A stretch of 49,062 bases of DNA from an uncultured Mycoplasma sp. (GTDB taxonomy: Bacteria > Bacillota_I > Bacilli_A > RF39 > UBA660): positions 64,705-113,766 of the forward strand of contig CAMMXG010000001.1 in NCBI GenBank assembly GCA_946500895.1, written 5' to 3'. The notes beneath the pieces were generated by a model. The model was not told where the DNA came from, did not search any database, and saw only the letters and a program-made list of their open reading frames with translations. Made by a program: the position numbers and the translations under genes. Of the stretch, positions 18,224-26,166 are shown in pieces; the first letter of the stretch is position 1, and each line of letters starts with the position of its first letter.

Positions 18224-18261
18224 AAAAAACGTTCAAATTATAGATATTCCATAATTTGAAC
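18224..18261 (-). terminator. Terminator of the three-gene operon
   Basis: Minus strand GTTCAAATTAT, 9-base loop, ATAATTTGAAC, G and six T. It ends the operon transcribed from 20514-20542 and isolates sepF. Confidence 0.85.
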
Positions 18262-18525
18262 ATTTTGAGCTAACTTATCTACTAAATCTTTTTGATCATA
18301 TTTATTAAATATTTCTACAAAATTACTATTATCCATCAAAAACATATCATGATAGTGAACAAATATATCAACTAAATTTGTAACACCCATATCATTCAAA
18401 TATTCTAAATTCTTAGAAACCAACTTTTTATGAGCTTCTAATTCTTTAATTAAAGCACTAGTTGAATTTTCTTTAACTGCATCTATATCTTCTTTCTTAA
18501 ATCCAAATTTTTCCAAAAATTTCAT
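18238..18525 (-). CDS. Small helical protein of unknown function (operon gene 3)
   Basis: 95 residues, not recognised. Predicted to be all helical: KFGFKKEDIDAVKENS, a second helix around ELEAHKKLVSKNLEYLN, then MGVTNLVDIFVHYHDMF and FNKYDQKDLVDKLAQN. The tail pattern (a Leu-rich helix, DIF, then a Tyr-Asp-x-K-x-L motif) loosely resembles the C-terminus of the first operon gene, so both may carry the same helical unit. Its ATG overlaps the stop of the upstream gene by 4 bases, suggesting translational coupling and joint function. Confidence 0.75.
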   Translation of the reverse strand: MKFLEKFGFKKEDIDAVKENSTSALIKELEAHKKLVSKNLEYLNDMGVTNLVDIFVHYHDMFLMDNSNFVEIFNKYDQKDLVDKLAQNVQIMEYL

Positions 18526-19313
18526 GCCAACCCTCTTCCTTCATTCATTTCTCTTTCTTCAGGAAAAGCACTTAAAACAAGTTCTCTAACGCTTTCCATT
18601 TCTGGAGTTACATCAATACCTTCAAACATAACACCAGCTACTACGTCACCAAGAGGTAAGAAACGATATTCTTTTCTAAGAATCGCATCAACGACTCTTT
18701 TCGTAATATTATTTACAATAGTTGGTAAATACTCATTTGTTGGATTTTGTAAAATCAAATAATTTAAACTTTCAACAATTTGGTTATAAACTTGTCTGTC
18801 TTCCGCATCCATTTTATCAGCCACTACTTCCGAGTTTTTTGCATCTCTTTCTATTGCATCTACTTCTTGAGCAGTTTTAATTGTTTCCATTGGTTTATGA
18901 GCAGTATATTCTGCAAATAAATTATCATTATATAGCTCTGATATAAAAGTCTGGTCTTCTCTTAAAAAAGGAAAATTGTTATCTTTACTCCATTTTACTT
19001 TAGATACAAAATCCGGTTGTAAAGTAGCTAAAGAAATATTTTGAGTATAAACATCTTTTAAACCAAACTGTTCAATTCTATCTAAACTTTCTGCCAATGT
19101 ACTAATGGTAAGCTCTGGTCTACGATTAGCATCATAATAAACCGCTTTAGTCGGAACAGCAAATACTTTAGCACTCGTACCATCAAGTTCTAATTGATAT
19201 CCATGTTGCTCAAATAAATCCCAAACGGCTTGTGAATTTTCCTGTTCAAAATCAGCTAAAAATTTATACTTATCAATTCCCTCTTTAAATTTAACCTTAT
19301 TAATATCTTTCAT
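18522..19313 (-). CDS. Conserved-looking protein of unknown function (operon gene 2)
   Basis: 263 residues, not recognised. Soluble, mixed alpha/beta N-terminal half (AVWDLFEQHGYQLELDG, then TKAVYYDANRRPELTI) and a helical C-terminal part with IVNNITKRVVDAIL and VAGVMFEGIDVTPEME. No signal peptide or membrane helix. Sits 13 bases after the 386-residue gene upstream and overlaps the next gene by 4 bases; the three are one operon lying beside sepF-divIVA. A cytoplasmic complex is a reasonable guess, no more. Confidence 0.75.
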   Translation of the reverse strand: MKDINKVKFKEGIDKYKFLADFEQENSQAVWDLFEQHGYQLELDGTSAKVFAVPTKAVYYDANRRPELTISTLAESLDRIEQFGLKDVYTQNISLATLQPDFVSKVKWSKDNNFPFLREDQTFISELYNDNLFAEYTAHKPMETIKTAQEVDAIERDAKNSEVVADKMDAEDRQVYNQIVESLNYLILQNPTNEYLPTIVNNITKRVVDAILRKEYRFLPLGDVVAGVMFEGIDVTPEMESVRELVLSAFPEEREMNEGRGLA

Positions 19314-19326
19314 TTTTTAAACCTCC

Positions 19327-20487
19327 CTAATAAGCCATTAATGGCACTTTCTTTGGATCTAAACCACTATTTTGAAGTAATAATATAGCTTTATCTAATC
19401 CTTTATAATCATATTTTGTAAGTACTGTTGGATTTAAGTAAATATCAAGTGCACTTTTACCAATACGTTGTAACCTATCCATCTTAGCTTCAAGTTCTTT
19501 ATCATATAATAAATTAATATGATCAACAAAGATATCTAAACTAAGATCATTTTCTTTAAATATATTAACATTTCTTCTAATCACTTTCTCATTAAAATGT
19601 TCAAGAATTTGATCTAAATCACTAGTTGTATAATCTAAATAATCAAGTCCAATCTCATTAAACAAATCAATTAAATCTTCACGATCAAACTTTTTTTCTT
19701 CTACTACTGGTTCAGCCTTAACTTCTTCTACTTGTACTTGAACAGGTTCTTCTTTAATCTCTATTGGCTCTACAACTTCTTCTTTAGGTGTTACTACTTC
19801 CTCTTGACTTTTAGCTTCTTGCATGACTTCACTAATTGATTTCTTTTCTGATTCTTTAATTCTTGCATCATAATCATACAAAGCATCTTCAGGGAACATT
19901 AATATTTTTGCAGCTTCTCTAGTTTCTTCTTCCGTTAAATCAAATTGTTCAAGTAAAGAAGTAATCGAATCACGAGTAATATTAATATTACCAGCTAAAG
20001 CAAGTTCAAAGTATTCATTTAATTTTTCTTGATTAGCAATTGCAGTATCTTTACGAATACCAATCTCTTCAATAGTAGTAATCGCACTATTCATTTCTTC
20101 TTCCACTTTAACAAGTTCTTCTTGACTAGATTTAATATCTTCATTTACTCTTTCAATCGTTTCAGGTAAATTAGCATCTAACTTTTCTACTAAAGCTTCC
20201 GGATCAAAGTTAATATGTAAACGATCAATAACAGTGGCATAAGCACTTTTATCAATACCCTTTAATACATCTATTAATTTTCTACCTTGTTCACTTAAGT
20301 TCTTACTATCAGATTCTAATCCTGCAATTTTCTCTTGTAAAGCGCTCTTTTCTTTAGTCGTACGCTCTTTTGTTTCTTCAGCCTTAGCATGAGCACTTTC
20401 CATTTCTTTAAAAATCACACTATCACTGCCACGTAGATTATATAACTTATCAAGAAGTCGTGTAACTTCTGGAGATAATATTTTCAT
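19327..20487 (-). CDS. Coiled-coil protein of unknown function (operon gene 1)
   Basis: 386 residues, not recognised. Begins MKILSPEVTRLLDKLY; a long charged coiled coil runs from about residue 30 to 165 (E/K/Q-rich), followed by a short helical domain with SLLEQFDLTEEETREAA, a Glu/Val/Pro-rich linker (about 225-270) and a helical C-terminal domain ending DYKGLDKAILLLQNSG. ATG at 20487 has AAGGAG eight bases upstream; the GTG at 20496 is too near it. No membrane segment. The coiled coil plus flexible linker looks like a structural or scaffolding protein; the downstream sepF-divIVA pair makes a cell-envelope or division role possible. Confidence 0.75.
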   Translation of the reverse strand: MKILSPEVTRLLDKLYNLRGSDSVIFKEMESAHAKAEETKERTTKEKSALQEKIAGLESDSKNLSEQGRKLIDVLKGIDKSAYATVIDRLHINFDPEALVEKLDANLPETIERVNEDIKSSQEELVKVEEEMNSAITTIEEIGIRKDTAIANQEKLNEYFELALAGNINITRDSITSLLEQFDLTEEETREAAKILMFPEDALYDYDARIKESEKKSISEVMQEAKSQEEVVTPKEEVVEPIEIKEEPVQVQVEEVKAEPVVEEKKFDREDLIDLFNEIGLDYLDYTTSDLDQILEHFNEKVIRRNVNIFKENDLSLDIFVDHINLLYDKELEAKMDRLQRIGKSALDIYLNPTVLTKYDYKGLDKAILLLQNSGLDPKKVPLMAY

Positions 20488-20513
20488 AATCAACACTCCT
20501 TATTCTACAAATT

Positions 20514-20542
20514 ATTATAACAAACCATAAACAAAATGTAAA
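20514..20542 (-). promoter_or_regulatory. Promoter of the three-gene operon
   Basis: Minus strand TTTACA (20537-20542), 17-base spacer, TATAAT (20514-20519), about 27 bases before the first start codon. Confidence 0.75.
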
Positions 20543-20825
20543 CCACTTTTTATAAACAAAATTACAACAAAATATCATAGTTAATTTTAATGTAAATAAA
20601 ATGTAAATAATCAATCAAAAAAATACATAAACGCGTCGCCCTACAGGCCGAATACCAAAGAAAACGCTCTTTCATAACTTAGCTATCATAGAAGATCCTA
20701 TAAAAGATTTATCAAAACAAGTTTTATTTACCAATTTCTATATTAACATTTATAAAACCAAAAATACTATTATAACTAATAATACATCATTTCATAAAAT
20801 GACATATGGAAAGAAGCAAGAGCTT
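20543..20825. other. Non-coding stretch with a GC-rich island
   Basis: No credible gene. Most is very AT-rich, but at about 20632-20660 lies an island (ACGCGTCGCCCTACAGGCCG) of very different composition with a short GCCT/AGGGC hairpin. It could be the remains of a structured RNA or of inserted DNA. I recognise no known RNA family in it. Confidence 0.4.
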
Positions 20826-20845
20826 CAAGGAGTGTAGTGAGATTT

Positions 20846-21044
20846 GAAGCAAAATGACTCTTCATTTTGCTTCTGCCTCACCAAAGTTATATATAACAGA
20901 TTATATCCAATTTGCAAAGCATCGCTTTGCAAGAAATAAATTTTAAGTAACAGGTATGACCGGCAATAAAATTGACGGTCATATAAAGAAAATAAACAGG
21001 CAAACGAAAAGGATGCATTTTGCTCCTGTAAAGTTTGTCTGTTT
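20846..21044. repeat. Cluster of four strong hairpins downstream of surface gene B
   Basis: Four successive inverted repeats: a 12-bp perfect stem at 20846-20873 (GAAGCAAAATGA/TCATTTTGCTTC, loop CTCT); a 9-bp perfect stem at 20912-20932 (TTGCAAAGC/GCTTTGCAA, loop ATC); a 12-bp stem with one mismatch at 20956-20982 (ATGACCGGCAAT/ATTGACGGTCAT, loop AAA); and a 12-bp one-mismatch outer stem at 20994-21044 (AAACAGGCAAAC/GTTTGTCTGTTT) with an inner AGGA/TCCT hairpin. They start 17 bases after the gene B stop. The last two could act as a terminator, but no strong U-run follows. GC content is higher than the surroundings. A 79-codon frame runs through them (20825-21064) but is probably chance. Confidence 0.7.
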
Positions 21045-21060
21045 TTGTATACCTTGCACG

Positions 21061-22341
21061 TCATGAAACGACGAATGGAGTTTCGGACGTGCCATTTCCA
21101 CTGGAAAATTGGGTATTAGCTTTCAGATTTACTACTGGGCGCACACCATACGCGCTATTCGTGTTCCATGCGCTCGAATAGCCATCAATCGAAATCACAC
21201 CGAGCACGAGAGCATAACTGCCAGCATAATACGGAGACATGGTCCAATAGTTTTGCCCAGTATATAGGTAATAACTTGTGTTATTTGAACCCACTACTCC
21301 TCCAGCATATGCTACTTCATCCATAGTAATTAATCCAATCGGATATTGCAATGCTCCATTTCCCTCACTACTGCCACTTGTTGTGAATAAATCACTTTCA
21401 CTTGCACATTCAAAAGTTGGTGCTTTATTTGTGTATAGTCTGATAAGTGCTCCATAATCAGTAGCGCTTGTACCGATTCCTGTTCCACTATATGGTGTTC
21501 TATCATTACAGAATCCTGCATTTCCATCTAAATCGTCAGCATTATCTGCTAAATTATTTTGATACCATGTATCTAGTACGCCTTTAATTGTGCTTGGTGT
21601 TCCTAATCCATGCACTTGTCCACTCGTATACATAAATCCTACATACATATTATTATTACGTGAACTATTAAATGCACTTGTTTGGATTTGAGTCCCTGTT
21701 CCTGTTGTATTCGCACTTGTTCCCTGATATATCATTCGGATACTTCCATCTCCATTAATTCGGATGATTCGCCAATAGAATCCGGCCCATCTTACCCAGT
21801 TATCTGTTGGTGCTCCTGCAAAATAGTATGTTGTTCCTTTACTTGTATCTGCATAATATATTGTTCCTGTTGTATCTGTTGTTAGAGTAGTACTGAAATC
21901 TGTTCTGGTTGCTAAATTTTTGCTTGCTATTAATTCTTGGATATTTGTTATTCCTTTTTCATCAAAATACAAATAGCATTTTGTTCCTCTTGTTGTCATT
22001 GGTGTTACACTTAAGCTTTTGGTATCTACGTTGTATGATAAAGATATTGTGTCATCTCTTTCGCCATCTATTGTGCAATAACTTTCACTCTCATTTAATA
22101 CATATCCATCAGGTATCGTATCTGCTTTGGTGTAGCCATTATCTGTATTGATGTAAATTGCTACCGCATTTAAATCTGCTAAGCTATAATTTATCGTTCC
22201 ATTAACAAGTGGTATAGACTCTGTTACTCGGTATTTTGCCCTTGTAAAGTTTAATATTACTGCACTAATTATTAATATTACAGCTACTCCTATAATGATA
22301 TTTCTTTTTAAATGACTTTTCTTTAATACTTCAAAATTCAT
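21061..22341 (-). CDS. Surface protein B: anchored scaffold with variable C-terminal patch
   Basis: 426 residues, second paralogue. Starts MNFEVLKKSHLKRN (ATG at 22341, GAGGAG ten bases upstream; the GTG at 22350 is too near). Same membrane helix and KYRVTESIPLVNGTINY block as protein A. Shared scaffold blocks: YADTSKGTTYYFAG, FYWRIIRINGDGSIRMIYQG, TSGQVHGLGTPSTIK, FCNDRTPYSG, YPIGLITMDEVAYAGG, YWTMSPYYAG and GVRPVVNLK. The segment between YWTMSPY and GVRPVV (about 21130-21250) uses codons such as CTC, GTG, TCG, GCG and CGC that are rare in neighbours, and differs from A and C. Unlike A and C it has no divergent XRE regulator. It is followed by a hairpin cluster. Function probably surface ligand binding. 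Confidence 0.8.
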   Translation of the reverse strand: MNFEVLKKSHLKRNIIIGVAVILIISAVILNFTRAKYRVTESIPLVNGTINYSLADLNAVAIYINTDNGYTKADTIPDGYVLNESESYCTIDGERDDTISLSYNVDTKSLSVTPMTTRGTKCYLYFDEKGITNIQELIASKNLATRTDFSTTLTTDTTGTIYYADTSKGTTYYFAGAPTDNWVRWAGFYWRIIRINGDGSIRMIYQGTSANTTGTGTQIQTSAFNSSRNNNMYVGFMYTSGQVHGLGTPSTIKGVLDTWYQNNLADNADDLDGNAGFCNDRTPYSGTGIGTSATDYGALIRLYTNKAPTFECASESDLFTTSGSSEGNGALQYPIGLITMDEVAYAGGVVGSNNTSYYLYTGQNYWTMSPYYAGSYALVLGVISIDGYSSAWNTNSAYGVRPVVNLKANTQFSSGNGTSETPFVVS

Positions 22342-22451
22342 ATCTAACACTCTCCTCTTTTCTTGGGCATAATATCACGTTTTAATATGTTTTTCATTCC
22401 ATTCGACAAAACATATCAAATCTTCTCATATTTTGATATCATGTATTTTTC

Positions 22452-22476
22452 TATTGTATATTTCTAGTATACAATA
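22452..22476. promoter_or_regulatory. Palindromic operator candidate at the gene B promoter
   Basis: Perfect 9-base arms TATTGTATA and TATACAATA separated by 7 bases, overlapping the -10 box of gene B. Typical of a repressor site. Confidence 0.55.
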
Positions 22477-22494
22477 ATATTGAGGAATAATCAA
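22466..22494 (-). promoter_or_regulatory. Promoter of surface gene B
   Basis: Minus strand TTGATT (22489-22494), 17-base spacer, TATACT (22466-22471), giving a leader of about 120 bases that also holds an ATATCAAA/TTTGATAT inverted repeat. Confidence 0.65.
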
Positions 22495-22517
22495 TTATTT
22501 TGTTACTATTTACGTAC

Positions 22518-22546
22518 AAAAAATAAACAACCATTATCAGTTGCTT
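22518..22546 (-). terminator. Terminator after DUF4143 ATPase
   Basis: Minus strand AAGCAAC, 8-base loop, GTTGTTT, then a T-rich tail (ATTTTTTG). It lies just after the ancestral stop codon of the ATPase gene (22562). Confidence 0.65.
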
Positions 22547-22578
22547 ATTTACTAAAACAAATTAAAAGTCATCATTCA

Positions 22579-23646
22579 TTAAAAAATCAAAGATATTAAG
22601 ATGTTTAATTCCATTACTTCCATAATCTTCTTATCAATTGATATTACATATTTAGGATATGAATCATCAATTTCTTCCAAAGCTTCAAGTTCTCTTCTTA
22701 ATGTATTTTCATCTTTTAGAGAATAACATACTTGAATATATTTAAGTCCTTTATCATTAGAAGCAATAAAATCAATCTCACTTGTTTTCGCTTTACCTAT
22801 ATACACATCATACCCTTTATTAACAAGTTCATTATAAATATCATAACGATAAACCCTATTCATAATAAATGTGGAGCATAAAGCTTCTACATATTTATAC
22901 AAAGTATCAGTTGCTATTTTCTGATTATTTTTTTCTAAATAAGAAAGAACATTGGTAACACTAAACTTTCTTGTTTCTGTTTCCAATATATATTGTAAAA
23001 TTTTATTAAAGGATGTAATATCTGTTATACCTAGTCTGTCAACAACATCTTTTAATAAAATAGAATCATAGACATCAGAAATATAATACTTCCTAGAATC
23101 CAAATTATCAAAAGTAAAACGTTGTGGTAATGTACCCCATTCAAAAATATCTAAAAGCAAATCCATATATTTTTCTTTCTTTGTTCCAGTTAATTCTACT
23201 GTTTCCCTAAAAGACAAAGGATTAATTCGAAAACTAACATATCTTCCTGATAAATCAGTGGAAAGCTCTAAAAAAGTCATTTTACTATTTGAACCAGTAA
23301 TAAAAATACTAAATTGATTACTTGTTCGAAGTGAATTAACTGCCACTTCAAAGTTATCTACCCTTTGAACTTCATCTAAAAACACATAATATATTTCTTT
23401 ATCTTTTACAAACGATTTCACATAATCATTTAAATCTCTAGCTGTCTTAATATTGTCATACTCCATTAATTCAAAATTAATATAAATAATATGATCATCA
23501 AGAATACCACTTTCTTTCATTTCATCAATAATCTGTTCTAAAATAACTGATTTCCCACTTCTTCTAAGACCACAAAGTATTTTTACTAAAGATGCAACAT
23601 GATAAAAATCTCTTATTTTTTTCAAGTACTTCTCTCTTTTAATCAT
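22579..23646 (-). CDS. AAA ATPase with DUF4143 (C-terminus altered by frameshift)
   Basis: 355 residues. AAA_14/DUF4143 family: Walker A CGLRRSGKSVIL (about 26-37), Walker B YYVFLDEVQRV (about 86-96), sensor FITGSNSKM, and the DUF4143 nuclease-like domain with EIDFIASNDKGLKYIQVCYS (D and Q-type residues of a PD-(D/E)XK fold). The family normally ends NGIKHLNIFDFL; this sequence exists here in the next frame (YGSNGIKHLNIFDFLMNDDF, to a stop at 22562-22564), so one base is missing near 22630 and the last 20 or so residues are replaced. The protein may still work. These ATPases are common, often horizontally transferred, and of unknown role. Confidence 0.88.
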   Translation of the reverse strand: MIKREKYLKKIRDFYHVASLVKILCGLRRSGKSVILEQIIDEMKESGILDDHIIYINFELMEYDNIKTARDLNDYVKSFVKDKEIYYVFLDEVQRVDNFEVAVNSLRTSNQFSIFITGSNSKMTFLELSTDLSGRYVSFRINPLSFRETVELTGTKKEKYMDLLLDIFEWGTLPQRFTFDNLDSRKYYISDVYDSILLKDVVDRLGITDITSFNKILQYILETETRKFSVTNVLSYLEKNNQKIATDTLYKYVEALCSTFIMNRVYRYDIYNELVNKGYDVYIGKAKTSEIDFIASNDKGLKYIQVCYSLKDENTLRRELEALEEIDDSYPKYVISIDKKIMEVMELNILISLIF

Positions 23647-23666
23647 AAATCATTTCATTTAAATTT

Positions 23667-23739
23667 AAAAGTTTTTTGGATGAATTGGAAAAACTTTTCA
23701 AAAAATAAAGTTTTTTGGATAGAATGGAAAAACCTTTTT
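23667..23739. repeat. Two tandem palindromic repeats and GTAC boxes upstream of ATPase
   Basis: Two near-identical 32-base units (23667-23698 and 23707-23739), each AAAGTTTTTTGGAT...GGAAAAACTTTT, so each unit is itself an inverted repeat (AAAAGTTTTT/AAAAACTTTT in the first). Further on, at about 23796-23852, are GTACAATTTGTAC and CGTACATTTTGCACG palindromes. This gene-free stretch between the HipA-like and ATPase genes looks like an operator array. Confidence 0.55.
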
Positions 23740-23860
23740 AAATTTTACCATAAATACAAAATACAGCATATAAAGGAACAGATTGAAACATTACACCAAA
23801 AAACGTACAATTTGTACATTTTTTGCTATATTTTTCGTACATTTTGCACGTTTTTATACT

Positions 23861-25051
23861 TTATCCATTCTCTATTATATTTTTTAATTTATTAATTTGC
23901 CTTTCTAGTAATACACATAACCTATATATCCTTTTATCACTCATTCCTGTTATATGTTGGTACTCATGAAGTAACAGATCGAACTTTTCTGGAATGTCTT
24001 CTAATGCTCCAATATTAATCCTCTTTAAATCCCTAACCACCTTGATAATCTCATCAAATGGCTTTAATTCATAAAATAGTCTTCCATGCCCTGAAGTAAC
24101 TACTTCCTCTTCATTATAGTCTTGAATATTTAAAGACTGTCCATTGTCAAATATAGGGGCAACATCTACCCACTCTAGAGTATTAACATCTCTAATGATA
24201 CCAAAGTTATTTAAGTGTCTATCTTCATTCATAATAAGATAGTCAAGTATATACATATTTTCCATTTTTGTTCTTGCATCATTGATTCCTTTATCTTCTA
24301 GTTTTTGTATGTATGCCTCATAATCTTCTACACTATCATATCTTTTCATGTTATTTTTAATTTGATAAGCTGTAATAAGTTCTGTATCCCGATTTATAAA
24401 GCAAGGACATTTGGATACTACCATATTTTTATAAGTTGCTAAAGTATAAGGTACATGGGAAAATCCTAGCCTATCACAGATCATAGATGCTAATACTTCA
24501 TTAAATGGTTGCAATACATCATTCTTATAACCGGATTTAAGTAAATACCTAACTCCATCTTCAATAACCCATGCTTTTTTAAGCATTCCATCCGTTGTAT
24601 TATTTGGAGTTTTTAAAGATGATTCCTTTGTTACTACCTTACTATTCAAAGACAAAGATGCTTCCAAGAATTCCGCATAGTCGAAGTCATGTTGAAAGAA
24701 GTTTACATCATCATAAGTAATATTACTGCCATAAGGCTTAATCCAATATTGATCTGTTAGTGATAGTCCGAATGCTTTATCTAATAACTCACTAGGTGTA
24801 TCAATATTAAGTCTATGTAAAAGAAGATCTAACTTATCACGCCAACTTGGAATACCTCTTCCCTTAAACCATTCACTTAAATTAGTTCGGAGATGATTAC
24901 TGTTCTCATCGCCTTCCTCATATATACCCTCTATAATATAAGGAGCATAGTGAATGTTTTTAACTTCTATAATTCTAATAAAAGCCTTAACTGCTTCGTC
25001 ATATTCTGCAACTAATACTTCTGTGTTCTTATTCATTAAAATACACTTCAT
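23861..25051 (-). CDS. HipA-like serine/threonine kinase
   Basis: 396 residues. The C-terminal half is a HipA-type kinase: TTDGMLKKAWV, RYLLKSGYK (ATP-binding Lys), NEVLASMICDRLG, then LDYLIMNEDRHLNNFGIIRD with the catalytic D and N, and VDVAPIFDNGQS with the metal-binding D. The N-terminal half (about 1-140) is different from the E. coli HipA N-subdomain and resembles the short variant seen in gut Firmicutes. There is no adjacent HipB-type DNA-binding gene. Start ATG has AGAGGTGA upstream. Target unknown; translation-factor or synthetase phosphorylation is known for the family. Confidence 0.88.
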   Translation of the reverse strand: MKCILMNKNTEVLVAEYDEAVKAFIRIIEVKNIHYAPYIIEGIYEEGDENSNHLRTNLSEWFKGRGIPSWRDKLDLLLHRLNIDTPSELLDKAFGLSLTDQYWIKPYGSNITYDDVNFFQHDFDYAEFLEASLSLNSKVVTKESSLKTPNNTTDGMLKKAWVIEDGVRYLLKSGYKNDVLQPFNEVLASMICDRLGFSHVPYTLATYKNMVVSKCPCFINRDTELITAYQIKNNMKRYDSVEDYEAYIQKLEDKGINDARTKMENMYILDYLIMNEDRHLNNFGIIRDVNTLEWVDVAPIFDNGQSLNIQDYNEEEVVTSGHGRLFYELKPFDEIIKVVRDLKRINIGALEDIPEKFDLLLHEYQHITGMSDKRIYRLCVLLERQINKLKNIIENG

Positions 25052-25170
25052 AGCATCACCTCTTATTTACCTATATTATACCAAATGATAATAGTAAAAA
25101 AAATATTAAAAATAACCATTTATAAAAAAGCGAATATAATACATTGGAATATATAAAGGAGGAATATATT

Positions 25171-26166
25171 TTGAAAAAGAAAATAATTGCCATTTTAATT
25201 GCCATTATCTTAATTGTTGTTATTGTTATTACTGCCATAAAAATAACAGATAAGAAAGAAACAGAAAATGATTTAACAACAATTAGACTTGCCGAAGTAA
25301 CTCACAGTGTGTTTTATGCTCCAATGTATGTAGCAATTGAAAATGGTTATTTTGAAGAGGAAGGAATAGAGATAGATTTAATACTCACAAGTGGTGCTGA
25401 TAAAGTTAGTGCAGCTGTTCTATCTGATACAGTTGATGTCGGTTTTGCTGGTACAGAATCATCTATTTATATTTACGCAGGTGGTGAAGAAGATTATTTA
25501 GTGACATTTGCCGGACTTACCAAAAGAGATGGTCAATTCATATTAGCTAGAGATTGTTCTAGCAAGTTTAATTTAGAAGATTTATATGGAAGTGAAATAT
25601 TGGTTGGACGTTCTGGTGGGATGCCTGCCGTTAACTTCTTAAATGCCATGAAAAATGCTGGAATTGATGTAAATAAAATAAATGTTAACTACTCTATTGA
25701 TTTTGCTAGTCTTTCTGGTTCATTCATTGGAGGAATTGGTGATTATGTCAATTTATTTGAACCGACCGCTACCACCGTTGTAAATGTATCAAATGCTTGT
25801 ATTGTTGATTCTATTGGTAGACTATCAGGTGAAGTACCATATACAGCCTTTTATGCTCGCAAAAGTTACTTAGAAAACAATGAAGAATTATTAAATGGAT
25901 TTACACGGGCAATTGCAAAAGGCCTAGAATACACGCTAACTCATGAAAGTAGTGAAGTTGCCGAAGTGATACTACCTCAATTTCCAGATAGTGCCCTAAA
26001 TGATATCATAACCATTATTGATAACTATAAAAAATATGATTCATGGCTAAAAACACCATACATAACAGAGAGTAATTTTAACAATTTACAAGATATGCTA
26101 ATTGATAATAATCTACTAGAAGATTACGTCCCTTATAGTGATTTAATTCATAATTTATATGAATAA
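25171..26166 (+). CDS. ABC transporter substrate-binding protein (SsuA/TauA/ThiY type)
   Basis: 331 residues from a TTG at 25171, which has AAGGAGG eight bases upstream; the frame runs on to 25144 without a better site. N-terminal membrane anchor (LKKKIIAILIAIILIVVIVI) with no lipobox Cys, so it is probably held by an uncleaved helix. Family signature: LAEVTHSVFYAPMYVAIENG, FEEEGIEIDLILTSGADKV, DTVDVGFAGTESSI. The binding protein is for an organic sulfonate, thiamine precursor or similar anion; the exact ligand cannot be told. The next gene overlaps by 8 bases. Confidence 0.9.
   Translation: MKKKIIAILIAIILIVVIVITAIKITDKKETENDLTTIRLAEVTHSVFYAPMYVAIENGYFEEEGIEIDLILTSGADKVSAAVLSDTVDVGFAGTESSIYIYAGGEEDYLVTFAGLTKRDGQFILARDCSSKFNLEDLYGSEILVGRSGGMPAVNFLNAMKNAGIDVNKINVNYSIDFASLSGSFIGGIGDYVNLFEPTATTVVNVSNACIVDSIGRLSGEVPYTAFYARKSYLENNEELLNGFTRAIAKGLEYTLTHESSEVAEVILPQFPDSALNDIITIIDNYKKYDSWLKTPYITESNFNNLQDMLIDNNLLEDYVPYSDLIHNLYE

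Noticed and set aside
20825-21064. 79-residue open frame overlapping the gene B stop codon by 4 bases
   Set aside because: It runs through four hairpins, has irregular composition with many Cys, Phe and Gln, and shows no domain. Kept only as a note with the hairpin cluster.
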